DNA of 64,000 bases from positions 44,535,196 through 44,599,195 of the forward strand of contig JARZZO010000013.1 in NCBI GenBank assembly GCA_030544215.1, read 5' to 3'. The notes under the pieces were generated by a model that worked only from the letters and a program-made list of their open reading frames with translations, was not told the DNA's origin and made no database searches. The position numbers and the translations under genes are program-made. Below, one piece after another: positions 45,228-56,804 of this stretch; position 1 is the first letter of the stretch, and each line of letters opens with the position of its first letter. This DNA comes from Zantedeschia hybrid cultivar. Taxonomy: Eukaryota > Streptophyta > Magnoliopsida > Alismatales > Araceae.

Positions 45228-45396
45228 TGGGGACACTTGTGAGATTGCAAATTTTTCCTCTTGGGAGGCATTCTAAATATTAGACCACTAAACCACCTTG
45301 ATTAGAAAGGAAATTTCAGTACGGAGACACTTGTGAGATTTGAACTTTTCTCACTTGAAAGACATTGTAAATACTTGACCACTAAGCCACCATAAC
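45228..45396 (-). repeat. Two tandem tRNA-like heads
   Basis: Read on the minus strand, each unit (about 84 bp) has a box A-like TGGCTTAGTGGTCAA or TGGTTTAGTGGTCTA and a box B-like GTTCAAATCTC or TTGCAATCTCA, about 40 bp apart, then ACAAGTGTC. They look like a dimeric SINE head or a tandem duplication of a tRNA-derived promoter. Confidence 0.65.
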
Positions 45397-46184
45397 TAAG
45401 AAAAAACAAACAAATAAAAGAGCTTATATATGTATATATATATTAGAGGCCACCTGAATGACTTTATGAGTTTTTAATTTAAATTTTTATTATTTTAATT
45501 CAAATTAATATGCAAAAATGAACTAAGATGTAAACAATATTTTTGGAAAAAAAGTATGCAATAGTATCTCGTAATTGTGTATATGTATATATATAGAGAT
45601 CTTTTTGATAATTTAAATAGAGTGTGCTTTTGAAAGGTAGCATGTTTGTTTACGTTGGTAGTCCCCCGACACCCGTACATAAGAAACTACTTAAAAAATT
45701 TGGGTGACGGAGTGATCCTTGCAGTGCAGCAGAAACATTTTTAGTAGGATCATCCTCATCCACCACGTGGAGAGCCTACCATGCGATTTCCCCTTCCTTC
45801 CTTCGTAGCCACCGCAATCGTGCTAGGGTTTTTGCCTCCATGGGGAAGAAGATGGTCTCCTTTTTTAGTGTCAGACATATTCTTTTATTAATTAGATATA
45901 TACCCTTGTTCTTTGAAAGTAAAGTTTATTTCTTAAAGCTTTTGCTTGTGGTGTATTTGTAAATAGTGTATATTTGAAGGATAAAATATTAAAAGTTTAA
46001 AACAAAAATTAACCAAAAAAAGTACATTTTTTGAGAAAAATGATCTTATTAATTTCACCTGTCATAAGTAAATTGGTAATTAGAAAGAAGATACATTGAA
46101 GTTACATGAGTCTAGAACTCATTAGATTCTCCCCTTTCTATGTATGTCTACCTATCTACCTATACATGTACATGCACATATAAG
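45397..46184. other. AT-rich intergenic DNA
   Basis: Short TA-rich microsatellites near 45425-45443 and 45580-45594; otherwise nothing recognised. Confidence 0.4.
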
Positions 46185-46504
46185 TACATATGATAGATTG
46201 GAATTAGCTATCTAGTGCAATTGGTTCACCACTTACCTCTCAATTGGGAGGTCTCAGCTTCGATCCTGGTTGAAGCCTAAAAACTTTTTGACCATGTAGT
46301 CAAAAAAAGTGTTATTGGGATCTTTATCTCCTGACCTAGTTTGTGGAATTACTTCTTCGGACAATCAGGCAGATATAAATTCTCACCTAATTAGGTGGAC
46401 TTCTCGGTGGCGTGGAATTATATGTAACTCTGGAGTCGCTTGTAAATACATGTACGTACCCGACAACCCTGCCACTGAACCCAAAAAAAATACGTATGAT
46501 AGAT
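46185..46504 (+). mobile_element. tRNA-derived SINE with target duplication
   Basis: The element is about 46199-46490, ending in A8. The 14-bp flanks TACATATGATAGAT (46185-46198) and TACGTATGATAGAT (46491-46504) differ by one base. A box A-like TAGTGCAATTGG and a box B-like GGTCTCAGCTTCGATCC are placed as in tRNA-derived SINEs. Related copies lie at 33310-33600, 44930-45160 and 56395-56515. Confidence 0.82.
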
Positions 46505-47590
46505 CAATATGAGCAAAAAAATAACTCAATCAAATCACTGAAGTGGCACACGAGTGATCTTTTTACAAACATGGATCACAGTTCTGCTCGGGTTTCAGTT
46601 GCAACAAGCACATTGGAAATTAAGAAAATGAACAGAAGATATTTACAAGTGCTTGACCTAATTAACCTATTTATAATGTTGTAATAGTAACATTATAGAA
46701 ATTTAGTAAATTAGTACACATTATAAACCTCAAATTCATAGCTAGTTTCACAGACTTATACATTTTTTCATGGCTCAACATTTAATCCAATGAACAAGTC
46801 TCCTTGGGCTTTCTTTTGGTATGCATTTTTTAGACATATTTAATTAAAAATACAAGCTATTTGTTTGTGAATTTGAAATAGTTAATTACTCTTTCTTAAA
46901 CGTAGTTTCTTGAACAAATTATACTCCATGAAACAGTTAATGAAGCCATGTAATAATGACCAGGAGGGGAACTACAGGCAAATGGAGCTATGACCTTGAA
47001 CCTTGAGCAGGTTTTGAGAAGCTCAGTTTTGTTGTTTCCTGTTTCATTGCCTAAAGAGAGAAAAACTATAACCAATATTTAACTCTATAAAATCGCCCAG
47101 TATGCTTCTGAAGTACTGTTGTCTTTGGCACCCTTGCAAATACATTACATAGAAAGAGTACACAAAATTTTAGGCCATTCAATATTAAAGCCTTTTACTC
47201 CACTTGCTAGAAGAATTTTTTGTGATGATATTTCATTTTTTCATTCTGTATTTGCGCATGGCTCTCTCCATGGACTCACATTATTCTATTCTTCCCATCA
47301 AATTTGACCTCAGACACGCCCATCCCATGTTAGGCTTAAATAGCCTTTGATTCCCTCTCTTTTCTTCCTGTCCTAAACAACTAAAAGAAGAGACGGTGGA
47401 TGGGGGTGTAGAAACTTGTTAGATTTCTTTTGGCATCTGTAATTTCTTCATTTCTTCTTTGCGTCAATAAGAATAATTGTTTTTGGTTGTCAATGATACT
47501 CTATAGTACGATGCTTTTATATATCATGTATTTTCTTTTCTCATTGTTGTTAACTTATCGTAAATCTTGTTCCTTCAAATTAGTTTAGCT
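46505..47590. other. Intergenic, no gene supported
   Basis: Short open frames at 46412-46684 and 47119-47307 have no known motif. Text near 46980-47420 is somewhat less repetitive, but no exon structure could be built. Confidence 0.35.
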
Positions 47591-47680
47591 TGATTATATA
47601 GATCCATGGGGTTCTAGCCAAAATAGTGAGTATGCGAATGACCATACTGTACCTCTAAGCATATTGTAGGAGGGCCATGT

Positions 47681-47960
47681 GGAGATAGTCCCACAATGGT
47701 TATCTAGGATGTGCTTATGTGTTATCCTAGGCCATAGAATCTCAATGCCATGGTTTTGGGATTTTTACATGGTATTAGAACAGGTGTCATAGGCCGCCCC
47801 AATGTTTCCTCCATCCTATAAATTCCCTTGTCCATCTTAGGGATAATCTCACATTTGTTATCCAAGGTGTGCTCCATGTGTTTAAGATCTTGGATCTTAG
47901 AACCTCAATGCTATAGTTTTGGGTTTCTACATGGTATTAGAGTGGACTTTGTGTCTTAGA
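47681..47960 (+). repeat. Two tandem LTR-end/primer-site units (TRIM-like)
   Basis: Units at about 47681-47790 and 47841-47950 each run from an ATAGTCCCACA or ATAATCTCACA word through GTTATC-AGG-TGTGCT, CTCAATGCCATGGTTTTGGG and a TTTACATGG junction to TGGTATTAGA. The last is close to the initiator-Met tRNA primer site TGGTATCAGA. Confidence 0.7.
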
Positions 47961-48154
47961 TATCACACGTCTGACCATGATGCCTAATACCCATGTGTCA
48001 ATGCCTAATGTTGGCCTACACGTGCGGAGGCATGTTGGGGATAGTCGTATATCGGATATTCCATGAAATCACCAATCTATATAATGATATGGCTCCTTCA
48101 ACTCAATGCCTAGGTTTTGAGTTGAACATTGAGTGGGCCCAACAATAAAACACA

Positions 48155-48469
48155 TATTAAAGTTAATGGACCATCCAATTCAAAACCTTCAAATAATCTC
48201 AGGTAGGGATCAACTCTACATTTAAGACATTGAGTAGAGCAGACACCATGTATTTAAGTTTTATTTCTTTTTTCCCTTATCTGACGTGAGACTATTCTAA
48301 CACACTTGCTTACGTGTAGGCTAACTTAAGTTATGTCATGTGGATCACAAATAAAGGGTACACAACCCAATTCGTAATCTGGCTTTGATAGCATATTAAA
48401 GTTAATGGGTCATCTAATTCAAAATCTTAAGACATTAAGTTGAATAACCAACATGTATTTAAACAAAAA
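48155..48469 (-). mobile_element. Small TRIM retroelement
   Basis: LTR 48155-48302 begins TATTAAAGTTAATGG and ends ATTCTAACA. A short internal part (48303-48393) ends with TGGCTTTGATAGCA, the inverse of a degenerate initiator-Met primer site. A second, truncated LTR starts at 48394 with TATTAAAGTTAATGG. So the element is on the minus strand and has no coding part, as TRIMs do. Confidence 0.82.
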
Positions 48470-48479
48470 AATTAACAAA

Positions 48480-48600
48480 AAAATTAAAAAACTAAAACAT
48501 ACTCACTGCACGCCATCCAATCTGTCGGAGCGAACAGCACTGCACACAGCAGTGTAAGTGTCCTGCAATACTGTGTGTCGTGCAACAAACATTACTCTTG
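48480..48600. repeat. AGAGTAAT MITE family end (partial)
   Basis: Reads inward from the right as AAGAGTAATGTTTGTTGCAC, the family terminus; the other end is missing. Confidence 0.55.
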
Positions 48601-49377
48601 AATGAGATATTCTAGACCACAACTATAGTAGACATGATGATCACTTAAAAGTACTTTAGACATTTTGTTGTGCTTCTTCTTATGTTATCTTATTAAGTGA
48701 CAAAAATATACTCCGATCATATAAGAACTTATTATTAAAAAACCTATTAAAATTGACATCTAAATATTAACCACCTAATTCTGTCCTGGCGTGTCCAAAT
48801 TCACCAGTGGCATTTTCACAATTCCAATCCAAACGAAGGGCAACAACCTAGTAGGGTTACAGTACAGTGCTATCTAATTTGTGGCTGAGGGTGCAGCATG
48901 GGAGTAAAATATCCACTCAAGTTGACGCCATGACATCTCGGTGGGGACCTCCTCCCCAAACACCCCTCTCTGGGTGTCCGTATTGGGAACCCGTGACCTC
49001 TCGTCTACTCGTGAGATGGACCCTCACCATATATAAAAAAAATGATGAGGATTTGTATGAACAAGGAGCAACAGTTTCAGCCCGTGAACCCACTCATGTC
49101 CAAACACAAGCTCTCCCACCCCAACCACCCTACCACCTCAGCTCTTCTTTGAAAATAAAAAATAAAAAAAATTATATATTCCATATATAGTCTCCCATAA
49201 GACCCACAGGAAGCCCATCCACAACAAGTTCCAACTGATAACTTTATTCATAATCGTCCAATTCCAGATCCTTGGGACATGAACCGTGATTAAAGCATTG
49301 TAACTAATCGGGGAATCACAGCCGTCCAAGCTCCCCATGCTTGTCCTTGGACGTACACTGGTTGATGGGTCAAATCA
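48601..49377. other. Intergenic
   Basis: The open frames at 48867-49190 lie in a SINE-like, non-conserved text. No gene supported. Confidence 0.35.
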
Positions 49378-49523
49378 CTAAGAGGTTTGATTCAGTGGGT
49401 TCGACCGCACCATGTAGTCGGCTTTTTTTACATTTATCCTCTTTCGTAAAAATACGAAAAAAGTTCCCTCACTGTGACGCTCGACCCTATGATGCAATCG
49501 AGTTCACTGAATCACTTTTCAAT
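49378..49523. repeat. Foldback element of about 146 bp
   Basis: GATTCAGTGGGTTCGACC on the left pairs with GATTCAGTGAACTCGATT read inward from the right, with a CTTTTTT/AAAAAAG centre. Related to 38166-38335. Confidence 0.65.
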
Positions 49524-50890
49524 CACTAATACAACCTACCCATCACGAATACAGTAGTGAATTGGGGCCATGGATGGCTCTCATGATGAGTCTTCTTGTC
49601 TCGCAGCATCACCAAATTGTTAGGTTTTCTAGGTATAGGAAAGGAAAAATGTAACCCGGGTCTTAATATGCGGCCATCTAGTCCGGTTGCACTAGAGCCA
49701 GCAAGTGTAAGGTCAAGGACCATTAATGGATCTGTCCGATATATATATCGATGGATCTATTTTGGACCATCCGTTAGCTGCTCGTGCATGTCCTCCGCCA
49801 TTAGAAAGGAAGGAATTGGATACGTTGGTGTGTCTCAGCTTGCTCAGAGGTCATGTATGTATATGAATTTAAGTACACACTAGCAGCACCATGTGCACAT
49901 AGAGAGGAGAGAGTATTGTTGTCTAACACCTACAAGACGCCATATGCCGTATGCCAATAATGCCATCATGTGTTTGTTTGTTTATTTGATATATCACAAT
50001 ACTTAACACTTAACAGGATAGGATTATCTAACATTTAGAGCATTGACCGACTTTGAATTTTGATTAGTAAAAAATTCTTAATTTATCAAGTAAATTCAGA
50101 TCTATTAAAGAATTATATATATGTACAAGTTAAATAATTAATCTAGTTTCACACTTAATACGTGTTTGGCAAAACTTCTACATGAAAGTTACTTTTGACT
50201 TCCACTTCTTATATATAATGAGTTGAAGGGGAGATGTTATAACTAATTTTAGTTTGTTACAACAGTCAATTCTTTCATAATAACCTCACTTTTTTTCTAA
50301 TATTGAAAACTCTCTCCTTGTAACTTTTGATTGGAAGTAAAAACATAAAGAAAATACCACATAAATAACTTTCAAGATCTAATGACTTTCATAAAAAGTA
50401 ACTAAATGGAAATGTAAAAGTACTTCCAAATGAAAGTTATGCCAAACACGACTTTAATGTCTTACAAGTGAGTTCATACTTCTTGGAAGGATGGAGTGAT
50501 AATTTCAGAAGGTTGCTGGATGTATGTATCATTGTAGAAGAAGATAAAGACTGTTACTGATGAATGGAGCTGTAGTTATCTAGTTTGAAGTCCAGGGAAG
50601 CCTCTAGAATTTCTGTCCATTCTAATGCTAAAGGACACGCACTGATGCATGCCTCTGCTGTGGCCTGCCAACCCCCCACCAGAGGCCCTGGGGGTCATTT
50701 TGTCCTATTACACATGATCCTCCAATCCATCATCCTTTCTTCCAGATTAGAGTCTTCATCATGTTCTATATTACTCAAGATTATAGATCCTTTCCCTCTT
50801 TTGCAGATAACAATTACTCAGCGCGGATCAGTGTGTCCATCCAGTTAACAAACACCGGATTCTCTGAACCCTAAAAGCTGGAAACAACCC
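49524..50890. other. Intergenic, no gene supported
   Basis: AT-rich in 49980-50470, more balanced afterwards. Open frames at 49596-49883 and 50585-50848 are unassigned. Confidence 0.35.
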
Positions 50891-51785
50891 ATTAGGGCTG
50901 TCACCACGCTAGGGCAGCCCCAAGGTTTCGAGCTTTAAGTACACACAAAGATGCGACATGTGGATGCTTCAGATGGCCCGGCCTGGCGTTTCCGAAGGCA
51001 ACAAGGATCCCAAACCTGTCCTTCCTGGCCCTTCCCGTTTGTTTAATCGTTGTCTGCCTTCTGCAAGTCACCTGCAGCAGCACCCATCCCTACAGCAGCT
51101 CACGAGACAGCACTATCTTGCGAGGCACCGAGATAGAATGGAACAGACAAAAGGCAGCTCTGGTCCCCAAAAGCTTCTCGTGAACCCCAGCTTCTTCCTT
51201 CACCTTCGCCTTAGGTGCTACCACATATGTACGCACAGATTGTGGTGCTTCCATCTAGTTTATTTATCTGTGAGCTAGCTAAAGCCTTGGGGTGGTCTCG
51301 GCCAAGCCTAGAGGAGATCTTCTTATCTCCACCCTCACTTCCCTTATATCTTTCTGCAGTTCCAGCAGACGTGCGTGTGGGAGACTGGAGAGGTAGGCGC
51401 CTTCCGGGGTACGGAACGGCACACCAGCAGTACTGTGCTGTGATGTTATCGTTGCCCGGTGGCCATGTGGGTGTCCGGCCACACGTCTCCATGTCCTGCA
51501 GCGTCGTTGGCCCCCTCTGCGCGCATGTAGTCTGGTGAGTCGCCGGCGCTGTGGCGGTGGCGTACGTCCAGAGTCAGCCAGCTGATGGGGCGGTGGGGGC
51601 GCCGGGTGGGGCGGAGTGCAGGCAAAGTGGATGTTGTTTGTGCAGAAGGGAAGGGTTTGCGTGCAGATTCGCAAGCACATGCATGTGCTGGGGGTGAGGA
51701 GGAGGGAACCACTATGCGCCGTGGCACATTACGCCCAATGGTGGGGGGGGGGGAGGGCAATGGAGAGGTGCCACTCTATTAAATT
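50891..51785. other. GC-rich island with many overlapping frames, no identifiable gene
   Basis: About 900 bp have raised GC, and frames of 90-135 codons are open on both strands at once, which is expected of GC-rich non-coding DNA. None has a known motif or splice partner. It could be a long non-coding RNA locus or a decayed exon; neither can be shown here. Confidence 0.35.
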
Positions 51786-51821
51786 ATTTTTAACAAAATT
51801 ATTAGACACTAAATCAGTATA

Positions 51822-51990
51822 GAGGTGTCAATGGGCCGGGCCCAAAAAATCCCGGGCCTGGCCCAGTCCTCAAAAACTCGGCCTGGGCCTGGCCCGGTAA
51901 AAAGCCCGGTTTTTATGGGCTTGGACCAGCCTGGGGTTTTTTTATGAGGCTCAGTTAAGGCCTGATCTAGTCCGATTTTGAATAATTTTT
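51822..51990. mobile_element. One end of a hAT-like non-autonomous element
   Basis: TAGAGGTGTCAATGGGCCGG is the same terminus type as the element at 12380 (TAGGG-TGT-AAT). The interior is GGGCC/GGCCCA-rich. The opposite end was not found. Confidence 0.45.
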
Positions 51991-52139
51991 ATTTTTTTCT
52001 CTCTAATGTAAAAATTCATGAAATTTTTATATTAATCTAATAAAATTAGAACATATAACATATTTGCATCGTAATATAAACATGTAAAATACTTACTTTA
52101 TACAACTAAAATCACATGTCATTGATTATTCTCATAACT

Positions 52140-52760
52140 GATGATGTAGTCGAGGCTATCACTGTCGGATTCTGGGATCAAAATCCGAATGTCAGCCGGA
52201 TGACCAGTTGCCGAGAGGGATTCGGACCGAGAGGTGGGCAGAGACGAGGCTAAAACTCCTGTGTGAAGAAGGAACCAGTTAGGAAGGGTATTGGATCTCG
52301 GCCTAGGAGAACCCCCTCCGATGGTAAAGTCAATCTCGACGGAAAGACTTAATATTTAGAAGGAAGAAGAAGCTTGAGTACTTATGGTGTACCTTTTCCG
52401 CAGTGAATAGCGTCTCTTTTATAGCAGGGGATGATGGTTCCTTTCTTATGGCAGTCGATATAGGACTATGTTTGAGGGTCTAACATGAAATCGCAAAAAT
52501 ACCTCGCGTAAATAAGCCGAAGGCCCGCTAGCAGTCGATCGAAATGGGTCGGGCCCATCTCGACTCATCATGCGTTTAGATTGGGCCGAATACTGCCGTT
52601 TGATAACTGAGCCTGTTATGTGTGGGCCGGACCTGTGTTGATCCAATATGGCATCTAAGCCGATTTTGTTTAACTGGCTTCGTGGGCCGAATGCCCCCCG
52701 GCCCCATCTTCAGTTGGACTGGCCTCAACTGTTGGACTTAATTAGATTCTCTCCCATCAA
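52140..52760 (-). repeat. Probable LTR fragment, minus strand
   Basis: CTATAAAAGAGACGC on the minus strand near 52408-52424 is a good TATA box. The flanking GC-rich text (GGGATCAAAATCCGAA, GGCCGGACC) is of LTR character. No partner LTR or coding part. Confidence 0.35.
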
Positions 52761-53790
52761 ATACTAAAGTTTTTTTTTTTTGTCTGAAGATTAAAGGTTG
52801 ACATGGTGACTACAAAATTGACCTTAATACTAGTCTCCTTTCCCAAACCTTAACATAGTAAAGAGCCTCCAGTGCAATGTCAACTCAATCAGTATTAGTT
52901 AAATTATCAAGTCCAACTCAACCCAAATTCAAAAGAGTAATACTTATTCCAAGCCGTTGGGTCACAGGAAGTAGCAATTTTTTTATTTTTTATTTTACCA
53001 TTTGATCCATGGTTGAGCAGTACTGAGTACTTAGAGTAGTCCTCCAACTTTGAAAACATATGTCTAGGGTGATGCTATCCAATCTAAGTGATACCATAGC
53101 AATGTTGTATGCATTGCGATCGATGTTAAATTGCAATGCTCTGGAAACAGAATATTAATTACTTCAAAAATATAGAATTTGGATGAGTCGGATTAGGTTG
53201 GATTTAGCCGGCCTTGTTATGACTTAGCAGAGAAATCATGTATTAGATATGGAACATAGGTCAACTTGGGCCAGCTCAAGTTTAACATAATCTATTCTAA
53301 ATTTGATTTACATCAGATACCCCAATTTCGGTTTAACATATTTAAATTTTTTCGATCAATCTAAATCGTCCGATCGAGAAAGTGATTGCAGCTGCAATGC
53401 CCAAGTCCAAGGGTAGTCTTTGCAACAAGTGTTTCTTTTACATGTGTGCTTAGATATTCAAATACCATAATAGATTCAGACTTATCGAGAAGGTGCATTG
53501 CACCAAGGTGTACTCCGATAAGCGAGTCTTTGCAGGGGCTGGCAGTGAGGCAGACCAACACACGTTCAGGTCAGGCATGTAAAATTCCCTGGGGTAAACA
53601 CCGCAGGCCTCACGGGAGCATCATAGCTGAGCTGGGAATATATACTTCCTTCTCCTTGGTTTTAGTTCAGAGTTAAAGCAATTGCAAGGAGGTAAATCGT
53701 AATTGATATTCTAGATCGGTAAAATTTATCAAATATATATTAGTCTTTCAGACATATACATCTCGAGTATATTGTCAAATTAATATAGAA
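52761..53790. other. Intergenic
   Basis: Contains AACTCAACCCAAAT-type text as in hAT interiors near 52885-52940 and an unassigned frame at 53386-53676. No gene. Confidence 0.35.
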
Positions 53791-54250
53791 TTTTTACTTT
53801 TTAATTTCTATAATCTTTCAATATTCATTGTATATAATCTTCTCCAACTTTAACATTCCTTATTAGTCCATATAAAAGACCTTTAACCTTTCCTAAAAGG
53901 CTCATCTGAAAGGACTTTTTAAAGATAGTTCAAAGATTGTACGGATTTTTCTATATTCCTTGTTAGTCCCTATAATTATGTACAACGTCCCTAAAAGGCA
54001 CTTCAACCTTCCCCAAAAAGAACATATGAAAGGACTTTTTAAAGATGCTTCAGAATAATTTTTTTATATTCTTTATTAGTCTCTATAATTAGGTACAATG
54101 TCTCTAAAGGACCCTTCAACCCTCCCTAAAAAGTCCATCTGAAAGGACTTTTTAAAGATGGTCCAGATATTGTGCGGATTATAGGAAAATAAGAAGATTG
54201 CCAGAACTTATAAAGAATATTGAAAGATTATAGAGATTGAAAAGTAAAAA
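53791..54250. repeat. Inverted-repeat element enclosing three tandem repeats
   Basis: The arms at 53791-53826 and 54215-54250 (36 bp) match with two differences. Between them three direct repeats start at 53855, 53955 and 54068 (100, 113 and about 118 bp). Each has ATTC-TT-TTAGTC, CCTAAA, a GAAAGGACTTTTTAAAGAT core and a GATTGT-CGGAT end. Non-coding. Confidence 0.88.
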
Positions 54251-54888
54251 TCCATTTTGAGCGGGCATATTTTTATTGGATAAGGTGAAAGTATATATGG
54301 AGTATCTTCGATTCGGTCGTTGGTGAATTTATCAAATAATGCAAATATATCAAATTTAGATCCATCATTTATCTGTTCTTAAGACTTACTTGGTATAATT
54401 CAATGGCTTACCAAAAATGGTTGAAGAAAAGGGAGGATGGGAAGGAGATGTAATATTAGTTGCTTACATATAGGATAACTGAGATATGTTCGGCCTATAT
54501 ATAACTCCTTCTAAAGTAGATAATAGACACCTCGTGGCTCCATACGACTCCTTATAAAGAGTTCTATATGTATTCTTATTTCTAGCTAACTAAAAATTTA
54601 GTTCACACTTCATTAACTTGTAGATTTATACGTATATTCTTTGTATTTATGACCTTTTTTGCAGTGAACCGGAGAAAATATTCCCTACTCCGCAGCTTAG
54701 ACCGAGTGTAGGACCCCATTTTCACGGATCGAATTTTCCTTTTGGGCCCCATGATGAGCACAAGTTGGGGTCCTGAGCACTGACCATCAGTCATCTCCTA
54801 GCCATGGCGTCATTGTTGGGCCACTGAGCCAAAGTGGGCACGGCCCATGAAATAAGCAACACTTTGATTCCTTCTTCGAGAAATGCGT
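54251..54888. other. Intergenic
   Basis: Nothing recognised. Confidence 0.4.
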
Positions 54889-55258
54889 AAGAGTAACTTT
54901 GCTGCACCGACGGGGGGCAATACAACCCATATAGACTGCATTGTCTCTGGTGTTGCTATCTGATCATGTCGATAGAAAAGTAGCACAACCGTGTAATTTA
55001 GAAAAAAAAAAAAATACTAAGCCTAGGGATCACCTCAGCTTGGCCTTCATACTGTCGGACAAGTTAAAAAAAAAATTTAAGAGTGACGTACGTTAAATAT
55101 TTGGTGAAAAATAATAATATCCATCAATAAAAGGAGATCTCGATTGACATAAATGTGAGTCCAGTTGTCGAGTCATGCATATATGGACTAATAAGAGTCT
55201 ATATTGTAATACGACTCAACACAACCACAATGTGTGCACGGTAACAAACATTACTCTT
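54889..55258. mobile_element. AGAGTAAT-family MITE
   Basis: Left end AAGAGTAACTTTGCTGCACC; right end, inverted, AAGAGTAATGTTTGTTACCG. 370 bp, non-coding. Immediately to the right an AATACTTGTTGCACCAC word suggests a second abutting end. Confidence 0.78.
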
Positions 55259-56394
55259 AAAAAATACTTGTTGCACCACTTCCTACGGTGGTGTGGTGGT
55301 ATAGTGCATCCACATATAGGTCGTATTTGATCTGTGACAGCACGTGGGGACTTAATCCTGCATGCTGAAAGATACAACGACCATGTGCCGTTTGATCCCG
55401 CCAATCAGATGATAGGATGGCAGGTGCATGTATCTGTGGAGCAAGAATATAGCAAGTATTTCTGTCTATGTGGGTATAATGGATTTTTACCTACCTACAT
55501 TCAAAACTTCGAGAGACTCGACATCAAAAAGAGAACCGAGTTGAAACAACCAATGATGCCACCTGCATCTGTGTGTTACAATCGAAAGAAAATCTATGTG
55601 ATGTAATAAGAATGCATTCCTTGTTTTATGAGCCGCACGGCTCAGATGATAAAAGTAATTTGAAATATCTTCCATATTGTCTTCCTAAACAAAGAATCTG
55701 AGTACAAATTTTTGGATAATGATAAGGATATTATTTTTAATTTTTATTTAATAAAAAATATTTTTTAATTCAACAATCTAATTAGTTTAATTGGAGGCCT
55801 TACAAAAGAAGAGAAGATTAAGTGAATAGAATGGATCACTAAATTGAGCGACTAGAATGGGTTATTCTTGGTCCAGCCCATGAGAGGGTGCTGCATCACC
55901 CTCCCATGCAGCACATCTCTCTCCTCTTCCCTCCTTTCCTCTCCCATCTAGAGAAACTAGTCTCGATGATGGCACTCTCCCCCTCTGATTGCCTGCCCCC
56001 TCTCCATTGTCAAGTCTTTCCCATCCCCCCTTCTCACACCCCCTAAACCCCTTCTTTCTTAGATAGTTAGACCCCTCCCCCTCTTCTCTTCCCTCTCCTT
56101 TCTCCCTCAGTCTTGTCACTAAGTAGCAACCCTCATGATCTGGTTTTTCTCATGGAAAATGGTTTTTGAGCACCAGTTGTAGATAGTTTAATAAGTATGC
56201 ATGAGTCTTGAAAAGATAAAATCACCATCCTCTCCTACTGTAATTAGCCAAGCATTTAAATTTCAAGTGTGGTATCTTGTCTGTCTTTGTGTCTATTTTA
56301 ATCCACTTTGTTTATAAAAGCTCTCTGTAGATTTGTCTCCTGTAAAGTACCATATTTTGTATGTACACTCGTGACTTCCACATATTCTCATAAA
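55259..56394. other. Intergenic; 90-codon frame at 55334-55606 unassigned; CT-rich tract 55900-56110
   Basis: The frame at 55334-55606 has no motif I know. The CT-rich tract includes GTGCTGCATCACC and GATGCAGCAC-like pairing near 55890-55915. Confidence 0.3.
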
Positions 56395-56515
56395 TACTCA
56401 TAACATCTTCATAAAAGTTACAGTCAACATGGAGAGTTTTTAGGCTTTCAGTTCATGACTTGAATTTGAGACCTCCTAAAGGGAGTTCAAGAAGTGAAGC
56501 CAACCAAATTATTCA
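56395..56515 (-). mobile_element. SINE fragment
   Basis: The minus strand reads TTGGCTTCACTTCTTGAAC, GGAGGTCTCAAATTCAAG (box B-like) and AAGCCTAAAAACTC, the block order of the 46199 family. Confidence 0.55.
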
Positions 56516-56660
56516 TTGAGTAATTATGACAGTATGTGAAATTGGAAGTCTTATCTATATTAATAAATCAAGACAACATTGACTCTTCTCTTGACACAAG
56601 AGGGGGGTAGGAGAGTTGTGCATGAGAGAGTCCAGGAGTTGTGAGTGAGTGCACAGTTGA

Positions 56661-56661
<1 letters not shown>

Positions 56662-56691
<30 letters not shown>
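56662..56691. repeat. (GA)n microsatellite
   Basis: About 14 GA units within a GAGTCCA-rich repeated text (56620-56790). Confidence 0.95.
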
Positions 56692-56695
<4 letters not shown>

Positions 56696-56804
56696 AGGGT
56701 CCAATAGTTATACGTGTGTGAGTGAGTGAGCGAGAAAAATAGAAAGAGAGAGTCCAAGAGTTGTGCATGAGTTGGTTGTTAAAGAGAGGGAAAGAGAGAG
56801 AATA

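Noticed and set aside
45228..45396. Functional tRNA genes
   Set aside because: Box A and box B words are present but no cloverleaf with a plausible anticodon and acceptor stem could be drawn.
47119..47307. 62-codon frame that looked organelle-like
   Set aside because: No chloroplast or mitochondrial gene could be recognised in it or in 43328-43531.
51215..51760. Frames of 93-133 codons on both strands
   Set aside because: They overlap each other in a GC-rich stretch and have no motif or splice partner.
53855..54185. CRISPR-like array
   Set aside because: Three repeats of 100-118 bp with no spacer structure, in plant DNA; a minisatellite inside an inverted-repeat element.
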